Source: an uncultured Ilyobacter sp. (lineage in GTDB: Bacteria; Fusobacteriota; Fusobacteriia; Fusobacteriales; Fusobacteriaceae). From it: a DNA stretch of 64,000 bases. The first letter of the stretch is position 1, and every line of letters starts with the position of its first letter. The stretch lies in assembly GCF_963663625.1 (NCBI RefSeq), contig NZ_OY760438.1:62001-126000 (forward strand). The letters are read 5' to 3'. The translations under genes and the position numbers were made by a program. Positions 7,888 to 18,586 of this stretch are shown here, piece after piece. The notes under the pieces are model-generated. The model saw nothing but the letters and a program-made list of their open reading frames with translations. It had not been told where the DNA came from and did no database searches.

Positions 7888-8873
7888 AACTCTTTATCTC
7901 CCTTTTGGATATAGCCTATTTCATAAGCCTCTTCTCCATGAGTTTTTAGCTCTGCTATTACTGCATCCTTATCTTTAGAGCCTACTACAAGTACAAATCC
8001 TACTCCCATGTTGAAAGTTCCGTACATCTCTTCTTCAGGTACACCTTTAGACTGAAGATGTTTGAATATTTCAGGAATTCTTATTTTTTCTTTTTCCACC
8101 ACGGCCTGGTATCCATCTCTTATTGTTCTAGGAAGGTTTTCAGGAAGACCTCCCCCTGTGATGTGTGCCATACCCTTTACAGTAAATTTTTTAAGTAGGG
8201 CAAGAACTGGCTTCACATAAATCCTTGTAGGTTCAAGAAGAATTTCTCCTATTTTTTTACCATTGAGCTCCTCTTCAAAATCAGTAACTAACCTTCTCAC
8301 AAGAGAAAAACCGTTGCTGTGGACTCCAGAGGACGGAAGGGCTATGAGAACATCTCCCTCTTCTACTGTGCTTCCGTTTATTATTTCGTCTTTTTCTACG
8401 ACTCCCACAGAAAAACCTGCGATGTCATAGTCTCCGTCTTTATAAAAACCAGGCATCTCAGCTGTTTCTCCTCCTACAAGAGCAGATCCTGACTGAAGGC
8501 ACCCCTCTGCCACTCCTGAAACCAGTTGAGCAGCTTTTTCAGCATCTAATTTTCCACATGCCATATAGTCAAGAAAAAACATCGGTTTTGCCCCATGACA
8601 CAGGATATCGTTGACACACATTGCTACAGCATCTATACCAACAGTATTATATACTCCCATCTTAAATGCCACTTCTAGTTTTGTCCCTACACCGTCAGTT
8701 CCAGATACAAGAACTGGATTTTTGTACTGACCCATCTCATACATGGCTCCAAAACTTCCCAGACCATTTAAAACACTTTTATTATGAGTTTTTGATACGG
8801 CTTTTTTCATGAGTTCTACAGCCTTGTATCCCTCTTCTTTATTTACTCCGGCATCTTTATAAGAAATTGACAT
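7875..8873 (-). CDS. purM: phosphoribosylformylglycinamidine cyclo-ligase (AIR synthetase)
   Basis: 332 residues, close to the usual 340. Contains the family segments GVGTKLEVAF, LVGGETAEMPGFY and HITGGGLPENLPR. It makes aminoimidazole ribonucleotide in step five. Fifteen bases downstream of purF; a GGAGG-type site (AGGAGGAAATA) lies before the ATG. Confidence 0.97.
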   Translation of the reverse strand: MSISYKDAGVNKEEGYKAVELMKKAVSKTHNKSVLNGLGSFGAMYEMGQYKNPVLVSGTDGVGTKLEVAFKMGVYNTVGIDAVAMCVNDILCHGAKPMFFLDYMACGKLDAEKAAQLVSGVAEGCLQSGSALVGGETAEMPGFYKDGDYDIAGFSVGVVEKDEIINGSTVEEGDVLIALPSSGVHSNGFSLVRRLVTDFEEELNGKKIGEILLEPTRIYVKPVLALLKKFTVKGMAHITGGGLPENLPRTIRDGYQAVVEKEKIRIPEIFKHLQSKGVPEEEMYGTFNMGVGFVLVVGSKDKDAVIAELKTHGEEAYEIGYIQKGDKELCLI

Positions 8874-8888
8874 TATTTCCTCCTAATT

Positions 8889-10280
8889 TTAAACTTCTCC
8901 CATTGGGGTACATACAGGATACTCTCCATCAAAACATCCTAAACAGAAATCTTCACTTCCTAGAACCTTTGCAAGATTCTGAAGAGTCAGATAATCTAGT
9001 GAATCAGCTCCGATAACTTCTTTTATTTCTTCTATAGAGTGTGTTGATGCTATAAGCTCTTTTCTATGTGCAGTATCGATTCCGAAGTAGCATGGATATT
9101 TTACTGCTGGAGAAGCTGAACGGAAGTGTACTTCAGTAGCTCCTGCTTTTCTAAGCATCTGAATAAGAAGTCTGCTTGTTGTACCTCTTACCAGAGAGTC
9201 ATCTACCACCACGACTCTTTTCCCTACCACATTAACCTTTAGAGGATTAAGTTTTACCTGGACCGCCTTTTCTCGGAGTTCCTGAGATGGCTTTATAAAA
9301 GTTCTTCCGATATATTTATTTTTAATTAGCCCTACGGTATAGGGTATTCCACTTTCTTCTGCAAAGCCTATGGCTGCAGGTATTCCAGAGTCAGGAACCC
9401 CTATAACTACGTCTGCCTCTACAGGTTTTTGCCTTGCAAGGTATCTTCCAGATTCCACTCTGACTTGGAAGGCACTCTTTCCGTCTATGATACTGTCAGG
9501 TCTAGCAAAATATATAGTTTCAAATGAACAAGGAGCATTTTTAGTATTTTCAGCGTACTTAATTGATTTTACACCGTGGTCGTCTATTATGACCATTTCT
9601 CCAGGTTCGATATCTCTTATAAGATCTGCTCCCACAGCATCTAGGGCACAGGATTCAGAGGCTAGAAAAAAATCCCCCTCGTCATTCTGTCCAAGACATA
9701 GAGGTCTTATACCGTAAGGATCTCTTACCCCTATAAGCTTCTGGTCAGCCAAGATAACAAGAGAATAAGAGCCTTTTATCGCACTTACAGTACTTCTTAT
9801 GGCTTCTTCTAGACCCTTAGAGGCTTTTCTTGCTATCATGTTTATGATAACTTCTGAATCTATGTCAGTAATGAAAGTAGATCCTGAATCCTCAAGAAGT
9901 TCCTTTATTATATCTGCGTTTACAAGGTTTCCGTTGTGAGCCACTGCTATCTGCCCAAGTTTAAATTTACTCTCAAGGGGCTGTGCATTGATGAGTTTAC
10001 TAGCTCCCGAAGTTGAGTATCTTACGTGACCTATGGCAGCATTTCCCTTTAATTTTTCTAGTTGTTCAGAGCTAAAAACATCGGCTACAAGTCCCATTCC
10101 TTTAAAAGTTGTTTTTTCTCCAAAATTTGAGACAGTGATTCCTGCACTCTCCTGCCCCCTGTGCTGAAGGGCATACAGTCCGTAGTAGGTAAGACTCGAG
10201 ACTTTTTTTATCTCGCTTGAGTAGACACCGAATACTCCGCACTCCTCTTCCATTTTATCTATATCGTGTATATCATACAT
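8889..10280 (-). CDS. purF: amidophosphoribosyltransferase
   Basis: 463 residues. The committed step of purine synthesis. The N-terminal Ntn-hydrolase domain has a short propeptide (about 13 residues) before Cys14 in EEECGVFGVYS, which should become the free N-terminal nucleophile. The PRPP site is VVVVDDSLVRGTTSR. The C-terminal cysteines (KYPCYFG and EDFCLGCFDG) match the Bacillus-type enzyme that carries a 4Fe-4S cluster, which would make the enzyme oxygen sensitive; this is inferred from the family. Confidence 0.97.
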   Translation of the reverse strand: MYDIHDIDKMEEECGVFGVYSSEIKKVSSLTYYGLYALQHRGQESAGITVSNFGEKTTFKGMGLVADVFSSEQLEKLKGNAAIGHVRYSTSGASKLINAQPLESKFKLGQIAVAHNGNLVNADIIKELLEDSGSTFITDIDSEVIINMIARKASKGLEEAIRSTVSAIKGSYSLVILADQKLIGVRDPYGIRPLCLGQNDEGDFFLASESCALDAVGADLIRDIEPGEMVIIDDHGVKSIKYAENTKNAPCSFETIYFARPDSIIDGKSAFQVRVESGRYLARQKPVEADVVIGVPDSGIPAAIGFAEESGIPYTVGLIKNKYIGRTFIKPSQELREKAVQVKLNPLKVNVVGKRVVVVDDSLVRGTTSRLLIQMLRKAGATEVHFRSASPAVKYPCYFGIDTAHRKELIASTHSIEEIKEVIGADSLDYLTLQNLAKVLGSEDFCLGCFDGEYPVCTPMGEV

Positions 10281-10282
10281 AC

Positions 10283-10993
10283 TTATTTAGCACCCAGCCT
10301 TTTTAAAATTTCGATATAAGCTTCTTCAATACCTCCGAGGTCTCTTCTGAATCTGTCTTTATCAAGTTTTTCACCTGTTTCCTTGTCCCAAAGTCTGCAA
10401 GTATCAGGTGTTATCTCATCTGCAAGAAGGATCTCCCCGTCTTTATTTTTTCCAAATTCTATTTTAAAATCAACAAGGGTAATTCCCTCTTCGTCGAAAG
10501 TTTTTTTCAAAAGGGTGTTAATCTTAGCGGTAGTTTCATATATTTTTGAAAGATCCTCATAAGTTGTTACACCCATTGCCACTGCATGGTGGTCATTGAT
10601 AAGAGGGTCGTTGTACTTATCGTTTTTATAGCAGATTTCAAATATCGTGTTTGTAGGAACAGTTCCTTCCTCTATACCCACTCTAGCAGCCATAGAACCT
10701 GCGATCACATTTCTCACGATTACTTCTAGAGGTATGATATCTACCTTCTCACAAAGCTGGTCCCTTTCGTTTAGCATCTTCTTAAAGTGAGTTTTTATCC
10801 CGTTTTTTTCTAGAATCTCATATAGAGTGGCAGTGATTTTATTGTTTAAAATGCCTTTGTTTTCGATAGTCCCCTTTTTAGCACCGTTTCCAGAAGTGGC
10901 GTCATCTTTAAAGTGGATTATAACTAGATTTGGATCTTCTGTAGAGTATACTTTCTTAGCTTTTCCTTCATATACCATATTCTTTTTCATCAT
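10283..10993 (-). CDS. purC: SAICAR synthetase
   Basis: 236 residues, standard for the short bacterial form. Begins [19 protein letters not shown] after two extra residues and includes the [14 protein letters not shown] nucleotide-binding segment and [12 protein letters not shown]. Joins aspartate to CAIR, ahead of purB, which is not in the window. Two bases separate its stop from purF. Confidence 0.97.
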   Translation of the reverse strand: MMKKNMVYEGKAKKVYSTEDPNLVIIHFKDDATSGNGAKKGTIENKGILNNKITATLYEILEKNGIKTHFKKMLNERDQLCEKVDIIPLEVIVRNVIAGSMAARVGIEEGTVPTNTIFEICYKNDKYNDPLINDHHAVAMGVTTYEDLSKIYETTAKINTLLKKTFDEEGITLVDFKIEFGKNKDGEILLADEITPDTCRLWDKETGEKLDKDRFRRDLGGIEEAYIEILKRLGAK

Positions 10994-11041
10994 TTCTATT
11001 ATTCCTCCCGATTTATAAAAGATTATTTTCCCAAAAGATTG

Positions 11042-12169
11042 CTATTCACTTATTATTTTCAGATGTTCTCTCGCCTTTAACGCTAGCTTACATGCCTCTT
11101 CTTCTGAATCATTGAGAACTGTTATATGTCCCATTTTTCTAAATGGTTTTGTATCTTTTTTTCCGTAAAGGTGAAGGTAGGCCCCGTCGACACTCATCAT
11201 CTCATCCATACCAATAACCTTGACTTTCCCCTCGTAGCCATTCTCGCCTAAGATGTTTACCATACAGGCAGGAGAGAGTAAGTCACAGTTTCCTAAGCTA
11301 TAGTTTAAAACAGCCCTTATAAACTGTTCGTACTGTGACGTTTTGCATGCCTCGATTGTGTAATGTCCGGAGTTGTGAGGTCTTGGTGCGATTTCATTAA
11401 TAAGTATCTCTCCCTCTTTTGTCAAGAACATCTCTACACCGAATATTCCCACACCATCAAGAGCCTCTACACATTTAAGTGCCAGTTCCTTGGCTTTTTT
11501 GCACTGATCTTCAGTTATCCTAGCCGGTGCAACTACAGTATCGCATATATTTGTTTTATCATCAAATACCATTTCCACCACTGGATAAGTAGCGATATCA
11601 CCATTGAAATTTCTTGCAACCATTACTGCAATCTCTTTTTCACACTCTATAAATTCCTCAAAGAAGCTGTCCCCCTGGATCATCTTCTCCATATCAGACT
11701 CTTCCTTAAGAATAAAGACCCCTCTGCCGTCATAGCCGCCTTTGCAGCTCTTTTGTACAACTGGAAATCCAAAACCTTTTTTCAGTTCCTCTAGGTTATC
11801 TTCGGTAACTCTTTTCCATCTTGAGGTAGGGATGTTTTTTTCGTTAAGGAGTTCTTTTTGTTTTGATTTATCTTGAATTATCTCAATGACCCTTGAGGAG
11901 GGAAATATCTTTTTCCCCATTGCTTCAAGTTCTTTCAAGACTTCCACATTTATATGCTCTATTTCGTAGGTAAGTACGTCGCATTTTTCAGATATCTCTC
12001 TAATCTTATCCTCGTCATGCAGACTTCCTATAATATATTCGTTTGAGATCTCGCTGGCAGGGGAAGGATGCTGCTCTGTAAGCACACAGGTATAGATATC
12101 CATTTTTCTAGCTTCAAGAATTGTCATCTTTCCAAGTTGTCCGCCGCCGATAATTCCTAATTTTTTCAA
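11042..12169 (-). CDS. purK: N5-carboxyaminoimidazole ribonucleotide synthase
   Basis: 375 residues. The N-terminus LGIIGGGQLGKM is diagnostic, followed by an ATP-grasp fold (KSCKGGYDGRGVF, NEIAPRPHNSGHYT). With class I PurE it converts AIR, ATP and bicarbonate to CAIR. Lies 18 bases after purE. Confidence 0.96.
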   Translation of the reverse strand: MKKLGIIGGGQLGKMTILEARKMDIYTCVLTEQHPSPASEISNEYIIGSLHDEDKIREISEKCDVLTYEIEHINVEVLKELEAMGKKIFPSSRVIEIIQDKSKQKELLNEKNIPTSRWKRVTEDNLEELKKGFGFPVVQKSCKGGYDGRGVFILKEESDMEKMIQGDSFFEEFIECEKEIAVMVARNFNGDIATYPVVEMVFDDKTNICDTVVAPARITEDQCKKAKELALKCVEALDGVGIFGVEMFLTKEGEILINEIAPRPHNSGHYTIEACKTSQYEQFIRAVLNYSLGNCDLLSPACMVNILGENGYEGKVKVIGMDEMMSVDGAYLHLYGKKDTKPFRKMGHITVLNDSEEEACKLALKAREHLKIISE

Positions 12170-12187
12170 CTGGTTTCTCCTCCCAAA

Positions 12188-12700
12188 CTACATACTTTCG
12201 AGATATTTGACATATCCCATTTCTTCTACTTTTTCAGCCTTTGCCTCTACTTCTTCTTTCATATCAGCCATATATTTTTTTACTGTCTCTTTCACTGTGC
12301 TGTCTTTTACAGAGATTATTTTTGCTGCAAGTATTCCTGCATTTTTTGCTCCGTTTATTGCCACAGTTGCCACAGGTACTCCACCTGGCATTTGTACTAT
12401 AGACAACAATGAATCAAGACCGCTTAAATTTGAGCTTTTAACCGGCACCCCTATAACAGGAACACTAGTTATTGCCGCCACCATACCAGGCAGGTGGGCT
12501 GCCCCACCTGCACCGGCTATGATAACGTCTATTCCTCTTTCATCTGCTGTTTTTGCATATTCATACATTTTATCAACTGTTCTGTGTGCTGAAACTACAG
12601 TCAATTCATAATCTATTTTAAATTCATCTAATATTTTTGCGGCAGCACTCATCACTGGCAGATCTGAATCACTTCCCATAATTATACCTATTTTCCCCAT
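12188..12700 (-). CDS. purE: N5-CAIR mutase, class I
   Basis: 170 residues. Signature segments [22 protein letters not shown] and [13 protein letters not shown] are present, with a C-terminal extension rich in Lys and Glu. The presence of purK next door agrees with the class I (mutase) reaction rather than the class II carboxylase. Confidence 0.97.
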   Translation of the reverse strand: MGKIGIIMGSDSDLPVMSAAAKILDEFKIDYELTVVSAHRTVDKMYEYAKTADERGIDVIIAGAGGAAHLPGMVAAITSVPVIGVPVKSSNLSGLDSLLSIVQMPGGVPVATVAINGAKNAGILAAKIISVKDSTVKETVKKYMADMKEEVEAKAEKVEEMGYVKYLESM

Positions 12701-12734
12701 TTCTCATCCTTCCTGTGAATAAGTTCTATGTGAT

Positions 12735-15700
12735 TTATTTAAAATATTTTACACCGTTTACAAATATTTTCTGTTCTTTATCCCCTATAATATTCTTATA
12801 AAGGTTATCTCCCATTCTTTCAGAATGTCCCATTTTACCAAGGATCTTACCGTCTGGAGATGTTATCCCCTCTATAGCGTATACAGATCCGTTTGGATTA
12901 AACTTAAACTCACTTGAAGGATTCCCTTCAAAATCTACATACTGAGTAGCCACCTGTCCGTTTTCAAATAGCTTCCTTGCCACCTCTTCACTGGCAAAGA
13001 ATCTTCCCTCACCGTGAGATACAGGAATCTCATGGACTGATCCCACCTCTATACCAGAGAACCAAGGAGATTTATTTGATGTCACCTTTGTAGACACCAT
13101 CTGAGAGATGTGCCTTCCTATATTATTAAATGTAAGGGTAGGCGAGTTTTCAGTTACCTTTCCGATCTCTCCGTAAGGAAGAAGTCCGGATTTTATAAGT
13201 GCCTGGAATCCGTTACATATACCTAGTATAAGACCGTCTCTTTCTAGGAATTTGGCTATAGCATCAGCCACCTTTGGATTAGACAGCACTGTTGCTATAA
13301 ATTTACCGGAACCGTCAGGCTCATCTCCAGAACTGAATCCTCCCGGGATCATAAGTATCTGAGAGTTACCAAGTTCTTTTACTATCTCCTCGATAGATTC
13401 ATTTATATGTTTTTGTGTGAGGTTCTTAAAAGTCATTCCAGAAGTAGTTGCCCCTGCCTTTTCAAAGACTCTCTTGGCATCATATTCACAGTTTGTTCCT
13501 GGGAATGCCGGGATAAATACATTTGGATCTGCTATTTTATTTTTGGCGACTATGATCTCCTTTGTTTCGTAAGGAGTCCAGAGATACTCTTTCTTTTCCT
13601 CTTTTGTCTCATACGGGAAAACAGGTTCTAGAGTTTTTAGCCATGTTTTCTCAGCCTCCTCTAAGGTGATTACCGTATCTCCGACTTTTATTTTTTCTTC
13701 CTCAGTAGTTGTTCCTAGGAAGACTATATTTTTTCCAGTGAGTTCCTCAGTAGCTTCTACCACAAATGACCCGTAGCCGAGCTTGAACAAGTTTTCTTCA
13801 AGGTTTTCGATGTTTACCCCTACTCTGTTTCCAAAACTCATCTTTGCAAGGGCTTCTGCTACTCCACCTTTTTTCAGTGTCATTGCCGAGATTATTTTCC
13901 CAGATTTTATATTTTCATACATATAGTTAAAGTTTGTTTTGAGTGTTTTAACGTTTGGCATAAGGTCTGCCGTCATGTTGTGCTTTACAAAATATATTTT
14001 ATTTCCTGCCTTTTTAAATTCAGGAGATATTACTTCACTGGCCTTTACAGGTGACACTGCGAAAGATATCAGTGTAGGCGGCACATGGATCTCATTGAAA
14101 GTTCCGCTCATAGAATCTTTTCCACCTATTGCTGCTATCTCAAACTGCTTTTGTGCAAATAATGTACCTAGAAGGGCAGAAAAAGGTTTTCCCCAGTTTA
14201 CAGGATCTTTTCCAAGTTTTTGAAAATACTCCTGGAATGAAAGTCTGATCTTAGACCATTCCCCTCCTGCAGCAACTATTTTCGCCAATGATTCTACCAC
14301 TGCATAGGCTCCTCCGTGGAAAGGTGACCATGAGGAAACAGTAGGGTCATAGCCCCAAGAGATAGCAGAAGCCGTATCTGTCTCCCCCTTTAGGAGTGGG
14401 AACTTTTGCACACTAAGGTCGGTAGGAGTCATCTGATACTTTCCTCCGAATGGCATAAGGACTGTAGACGCCCCTATAGAGGAGTCAAACATCTCCATAA
14501 GTCCCTTTTGTGAAGATACATTGAGAGAGGCTAGCATCTTAAGCCATCTTTCTTTTCCGTCCTTCTCTGAGAAAAGTTCCTGCTCAAGAGGGGAAGAGTC
14601 AGCCGGAGCCTCAAGCTCTACATTATTCTCCTGAGTGACACCGTTTGTGTCTAGGAAATCTCTTGATATGTCTACTATCTTGTTTCCTTTCCAGAAGATC
14701 TCAAGTCTGTTTCTGTCTGTTACTGTCGCCACAACTGTTGCAAGAAGATTTTCCTTGTCAGCTAACTCTATGAACTTGTCTCTGTCTTTTGCCTCTATAA
14801 CTACAGCCATTCTCTCCTGTGATTCAGAGATTGCCAGTTCAGTACCGTTCAGTCCTTCATATTTTACAGGTACTACATCTAAATCTATTTCTAATCCGTC
14901 AGCTAGTTCCCCTATGGCTACAGAAACTCCTCCTGCACCAAAGTCATTACATTTCTTTATAAGTTTTGTAACTTCTGGATTTCTAAAGAGCTTTTGGATT
15001 TTTCTCTCTTCAGGAGCGTTACCTTTTTGTACCTCCGCTCCGCATGTGGCAAGGGATTCGTCAGTATGCTCTTTAGAAGAACCGGTAGCTCCTCCGCATC
15101 CGTCTCTACCTGTTTTACCGCCAAGGAGAATAACTATGTCTCCAGGTGCCGAGCTCTCTCTTCTTACCCAGTCAGCAGGCACTGCACCAACTACAGCTCC
15201 TACCTCCATTCTCTTTGCCTTGTATCCAGGATGGTATATCTCTGCCACATGTCCTGTAGTAAGACCGATCTGGTTACCGTAAGCAGAATATCCGTGGGCA
15301 GCTCCCTTTGTTATTTTTTTCTGAGGAAGCTTTCCTGGCATTGTATCTTCTAGTTTTTCAAGAGGATCAGCAGAACCAGTCACTCTTATTGCCTGATATA
15401 CATAAGATCTTCCTGACAGAGGGTCTCTTATGGCTCCTCCTAGACAAGTGGATGCTCCTCCGAAAGGCTCTATTTCAGTAGGATGATTGTGAGTTTCATT
15501 TTTAAACATAAGAAGCCATTTTTCGGTGATGCCGTCTACATCTACATCTACGTACACCGAGCAGGCGTTGATCTCTTCAGAGACCTCAAGATCATTTAAC
15601 TTCCCAGCCTTTCTCAGTTCTTTACCGGAGATGGTAGCCATATCCATGAGGGAGATATGTTTTTTGTCTATCTTCTCTCCGTGGACAAATTCTCTGCTTT

Positions 15701-16460
15701 CTAGATACTGGTCAAAGGTTTCCTGAAGAACCTTGTGAAATCTCCCCTTAGGAAATACGATATCCTTTATTCTGGTCTCAAATGTTGTATGCCTACAGTG
15801 ATCTGACCAATAGGTGTCTAGTACTTTTATCTCAGTCTCGCTAGGGTCTCTCTTTTCAGTGTTTCTAAAGTAACACTGTACAAACATCATGTCCTCTAGA
15901 GTCATTGCAAAGCCCTCTTTAGATCTGAAAGATTCCATCTCATCTTCACTGAAATCTATGAACCCGTCAATGAAAGGAACCTCTGATGGTTTTTCAACAG
16001 ATTCTATATGAAGTTTTGCAAGGTTTTTTTCCCTCATTTCCACAGGGTTGATGTAGAATTTTTTTACTTTTTCCAACTCTTCATCAGTTATCTCCCCTTG
16101 GAAGATTATTATTTTTCCGCTGGTAACTTCTACATTTTGATTTTTTTCTGACACAAGATTCAGGCACTGCATAGCTGAATCTGCCCTCTGATCAAACTGA
16201 CCTGGTAAAAACTCTGCCGCAAAATATTTTTCGTCTTTGAGATCTAAGTTGTCATAGACCTTATCCATTACAACTTCTGAAAATATAGTTTTTTTGGCTT
16301 TTTTCAGCTCCTCTTTAGTAATTCCAAATATGTCATAGCTGTTTAAGATTCTTACCTTCTGGAGCTTTTCAAGCTTAAATCCTTCCTTAAGCTCATTTAG
16401 AAGCCCCTTAGCCTCTACATCAAATCCGTCTTTCTTTTCAACATAGATACGGTAATTCAT
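12735..16460 (-). CDS. purL: phosphoribosylformylglycinamidine synthase, single-chain with glutaminase domain
   Basis: 1241 residues. One chain carries the PurS-like N-terminus, two AIRS-type synthetase halves (with NETHNHPTEIEPFGG and GGKDSMSG) and a C-terminal class I glutaminase with the nucleophile in GICNGFQALIKSG and the His/Glu pair in SHGEGRF. No separate purQ or purS is therefore expected. It resembles the clade of long PurL found in clostridia and fusobacteria rather than the enterobacterial form. GGGGGAAATA precedes ATG 16460. Preceded by a guanine riboswitch and terminator. Confidence 0.97.
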   Translation of the reverse strand: MNYRIYVEKKDGFDVEAKGLLNELKEGFKLEKLQKVRILNSYDIFGITKEELKKAKKTIFSEVVMDKVYDNLDLKDEKYFAAEFLPGQFDQRADSAMQCLNLVSEKNQNVEVTSGKIIIFQGEITDEELEKVKKFYINPVEMREKNLAKLHIESVEKPSEVPFIDGFIDFSEDEMESFRSKEGFAMTLEDMMFVQCYFRNTEKRDPSETEIKVLDTYWSDHCRHTTFETRIKDIVFPKGRFHKVLQETFDQYLESREFVHGEKIDKKHISLMDMATISGKELRKAGKLNDLEVSEEINACSVYVDVDVDGITEKWLLMFKNETHNHPTEIEPFGGASTCLGGAIRDPLSGRSYVYQAIRVTGSADPLEKLEDTMPGKLPQKKITKGAAHGYSAYGNQIGLTTGHVAEIYHPGYKAKRMEVGAVVGAVPADWVRRESSAPGDIVILLGGKTGRDGCGGATGSSKEHTDESLATCGAEVQKGNAPEERKIQKLFRNPEVTKLIKKCNDFGAGGVSVAIGELADGLEIDLDVVPVKYEGLNGTELAISESQERMAVVIEAKDRDKFIELADKENLLATVVATVTDRNRLEIFWKGNKIVDISRDFLDTNGVTQENNVELEAPADSSPLEQELFSEKDGKERWLKMLASLNVSSQKGLMEMFDSSIGASTVLMPFGGKYQMTPTDLSVQKFPLLKGETDTASAISWGYDPTVSSWSPFHGGAYAVVESLAKIVAAGGEWSKIRLSFQEYFQKLGKDPVNWGKPFSALLGTLFAQKQFEIAAIGGKDSMSGTFNEIHVPPTLISFAVSPVKASEVISPEFKKAGNKIYFVKHNMTADLMPNVKTLKTNFNYMYENIKSGKIISAMTLKKGGVAEALAKMSFGNRVGVNIENLEENLFKLGYGSFVVEATEELTGKNIVFLGTTTEEEKIKVGDTVITLEEAEKTWLKTLEPVFPYETKEEKKEYLWTPYETKEIIVAKNKIADPNVFIPAFPGTNCEYDAKRVFEKAGATTSGMTFKNLTQKHINESIEEIVKELGNSQILMIPGGFSSGDEPDGSGKFIATVLSNPKVADAIAKFLERDGLILGICNGFQALIKSGLLPYGEIGKVTENSPTLTFNNIGRHISQMVSTKVTSNKSPWFSGIEVGSVHEIPVSHGEGRFFASEEVARKLFENGQVATQYVDFEGNPSSEFKFNPNGSVYAIEGITSPDGKILGKMGHSERMGDNLYKNIIGDKEQKIFVNGVKYFK

Positions 16461-16570
16461 TATTTCCCCCTAAAACCTTTTATTTTTTAATAATATTCAC
16501 ACTTCAGTGTGGCCATATTCCTACTTAAAATAAACTACTCAATTTTTTTGAAATACCTGTTTTTTTTTAA

Positions 16571-16616
16571 TATATACAAAAAACCCAGATACTTTTCAGA
16601 GTGAAAGTACCTGGGT
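16571..16616 (-). terminator. riboswitch-controlled terminator before purL
   Basis: On the minus strand ACCCAGGTACTTT pairs with AAAGTATCTGGGT and is followed by six T. The 5' arm and loop include CTTTCACTC (16599-16607), an exact 9-base complement of GAGTGAAAG (16633-16641) at the 3' side of the riboswitch P1 stem. The two pairings exclude each other. When ligand stabilises P1 the terminator forms, an OFF switch for purL and the genes behind it. Confidence 0.88.
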
Positions 16617-16635
16617 AATACAATCCCATAAACTT

Positions 16636-16704
16636 TCACTCATAGAAGGCCATTATCGGTGACCAGTAGAAACTCCCGACCATATTACGGGATTATATGA
16701 GTGA
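16636..16704 (-). promoter_or_regulatory. purine riboswitch aptamer, guanine type, between fhs and purL
   Basis: P1 is TCACTCAT with ATGAGTGA. The conserved core reads ATATAATCC..., TATGG and GTTTCTAC, and the J3/1 segment ends TTCTATG. The base before TATG (position 74 in the xpt numbering) is C, which selects guanine or hypoxanthine rather than adenine. The aptamer starts two bases after the fhs stop codon, so transcripts that read through fhs meet a second purine checkpoint before purL. Confidence 0.93.
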
Positions 16705-16706
16705 TT

Positions 16707-18371
16707 TTAAAATAGTCCTGTTATTTTTCCGTTTTCATCTATATCAATGAGTTCAGCAGAAGGTTTCTTAGGCAGACCAGGCATGTCGATTATGTTTCCT
16801 GCCATGACAACTATAAATCCTGCACCTGCTGAGAGTCTTATTTCATTCACAGTAACTGTAAAGTTTTCCGGTCTTCCAAGAAGGGCCGGATTGTCAGAGA
16901 TAGACTTCTGAGTTTTGGATATACAGATAGGGAGTTCACCGTACCCGTTTTCCACTATGGTTTTTATTGTCTTCTTCGCTTTAGGGGAGAAAACAACACC
17001 GTCGGCTCCGTAGATCTCCTTTGCTATTTTCTCTATCTTATCTTCTGGAGAGCTCTCTAGAGAGTATAGAGGGGTGTAGTTGTCCACACCTTTTTCTATT
17101 TCTACGACAACAAGCTTTGCTAGTTCTTCTCCTCCTGCACCGCCATTTGCCCATACATCACAGTCGGCTACAGGTACATTGTGATCTGCGCAGACTTTTC
17201 TTATGAGGTCAAACTCGCTCTCTGTATCAGTGATGAATCTGTTCATAGCTACTACAACCGGAAGATTGAATTTTTTCATGTTTTCTATATGCTTTTCAAG
17301 GTTTGAAAGTCCTTTTTGAAGTGCATCAAGATCCTCAAGGGATAAGTCTTTTGCCCCACCGTGATGCTTCAGTGCTCTTACAGTGGCAACTATTACTACA
17401 CAGTTAGGTGTAAGCCCACCCTTTCTGCATTTTATATCAAGGAATTTTTCTGCCCCAAGGTCAGCTGCAAAACCTGCTTCTGTCACGGCATAGTCAGAAA
17501 GTTTAAGAGCTAATTTCGTAGCAAGTAGTGAGTTGCATCCATGAGCTATATTAGCAAAAGGTCCTCCGTGTATAAATACAGGAGTATTTTCTAAAGTCTG
17601 TACAAGGTTAGGCTTTATGGCTTCTTTCATAAGAGCAGCAACGGCTCCCTGAATATTAAGGTCCTTCACTTTCAGAGGTGCTCCTGCAGTATCATAAGCA
17701 AAGACCATTTCTCCGATTTTTTCCTTTAGATCGGCTATAGAGTCAGCTAGACACATAGCAGCCATTATTTCAGATGCTACCGTGATCTGGAAAGAATCCT
17801 CTCTAGGAATTCCATTTGCAGTTCCACCTAGCCCGATGACGATATTTCTTAGAGCCCTGTCATTCATATCCATGGCTCTTTTCCATGTAATTTTTGTGAT
17901 ATCTATATTAAGAGTGTTTCCAAATTTCAAATGGTTATCTATACATGCAGAGATAAGGTTGTGTGCAACCCCTATAGCATGAATATCTCCTGTAAAATGA
18001 AGGTTGATGTCCTCCATAGGTATAACCTGGGAATGACCTCCCCCTGTGGCTCCACCCTTTATTCCAAATACAGGTCCTAGAGATGGTTCTCTAAGGGCGG
18101 CTATGGATTTTTTCCCGATTCTGTTTAGGGCCTGAGTAAGACCTACTGAAACAGTTGACTTTCCCTCTCCTGCAGGAGTAGGAGTAATGGCCGTAACCAG
18201 TATAAGTTTTCCATCTTGCTTGTTTTCCAATTTTTTCAAAAGTCCCGGGTCTACCTTTGCCTTATATTTTCCGTACTGCTCGTAATCATCTTCAGTTAGA
18301 CCGATTGTTTTTGCGACTTCGCTGATTTTTAATAACTTGGCTTCTTGAGCAATTTGAATATCACTTTTCAT
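16707..18371 (-). CDS. fhs: formate-tetrahydrofolate ligase
   Basis: 554 residues, the usual length. ATP-binding segment [14 protein letters not shown], folate-site region [24 protein letters not shown], and C-terminal [18 protein letters not shown]. It makes 10-formyl-THF from formate, the one-carbon donor for PurN and PurH in the same operon. Formate may come from PflB encoded elsewhere in the window. First gene of the operon; expression appears to pass two separate attenuators in its leader. Confidence 0.97.
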   Translation of the reverse strand: MKSDIQIAQEAKLLKISEVAKTIGLTEDDYEQYGKYKAKVDPGLLKKLENKQDGKLILVTAITPTPAGEGKSTVSVGLTQALNRIGKKSIAALREPSLGPVFGIKGGATGGGHSQVIPMEDINLHFTGDIHAIGVAHNLISACIDNHLKFGNTLNIDITKITWKRAMDMNDRALRNIVIGLGGTANGIPREDSFQITVASEIMAAMCLADSIADLKEKIGEMVFAYDTAGAPLKVKDLNIQGAVAALMKEAIKPNLVQTLENTPVFIHGGPFANIAHGCNSLLATKLALKLSDYAVTEAGFAADLGAEKFLDIKCRKGGLTPNCVVIVATVRALKHHGGAKDLSLEDLDALQKGLSNLEKHIENMKKFNLPVVVAMNRFITDTESEFDLIRKVCADHNVPVADCDVWANGGAGGEELAKLVVVEIEKGVDNYTPLYSLESSPEDKIEKIAKEIYGADGVVFSPKAKKTIKTIVENGYGELPICISKTQKSISDNPALLGRPENFTVTVNEIRLSAGAGFIVVMAGNIIDMPGLPKKPSAELIDIDENGKITGLF

Positions 18372-18434
18372 CTGCTAAAACCCTCCAATTTTTTTGTGTA
18401 ATTTATATTTAAACTCCCTAAGTTTAAAGTTTGG

Positions 18435-18484
18435 TATTTAAAAAACCTAAGTCCACATTAAGATAACATTAATGTGTACTTAGG
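18435..18484 (-). terminator. second leader terminator immediately upstream of fhs
   Basis: On the minus strand CCTAAGTACACATTAA (18469-18484) pairs with TTAATGTGGACTTAGG (18446-18461), one mismatch, loop of seven, followed by six T. It lies about 130 bases after the riboswitch terminator. An upstream copy of the 3' arm (TGTGGACT, 18508-18515) could capture the 5' arm as an antiterminator. The signal that chooses between them is unknown. Confidence 0.8.
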
Positions 18485-18586
18485 CCTTCTATTTAAAAAT
18501 ATATTAGAGTCCACACCTATCCCACACCATTTGATTTTCAGTTGGCCTATATAATTGCCCAAAAGTGAAAAAAATGATACTAGCAC
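18458..18586 (-). CDS. possible fhs leader peptide overlapping the terminator
   Basis: A 42-residue frame starts with GTG 18586 behind AAAGGGGG (8-base spacing) and ends with TAA inside the 3' arm of the leader terminator. A translating ribosome would therefore cover the 5' arm and block the hairpin. The peptide (LVSFFSLLGNYIGQLK at the start) shows no run of one codon. The region is A+T-rich and such a frame could arise by chance; the ribosome site and the stop position are the arguments in favour. Confidence 0.4.
   Translation of the reverse strand: MLVSFFSLLGNYIGQLKIKWCGIGVDSNIFLNRRPKYTLMLS

Noticed and set aside
11363..11794. 143-codon ORF opposite purK
   Set aside because: Lies wholly inside purK on the other strand and has no features of its own; the same holds for the frames opposite purL, carB and pflB.
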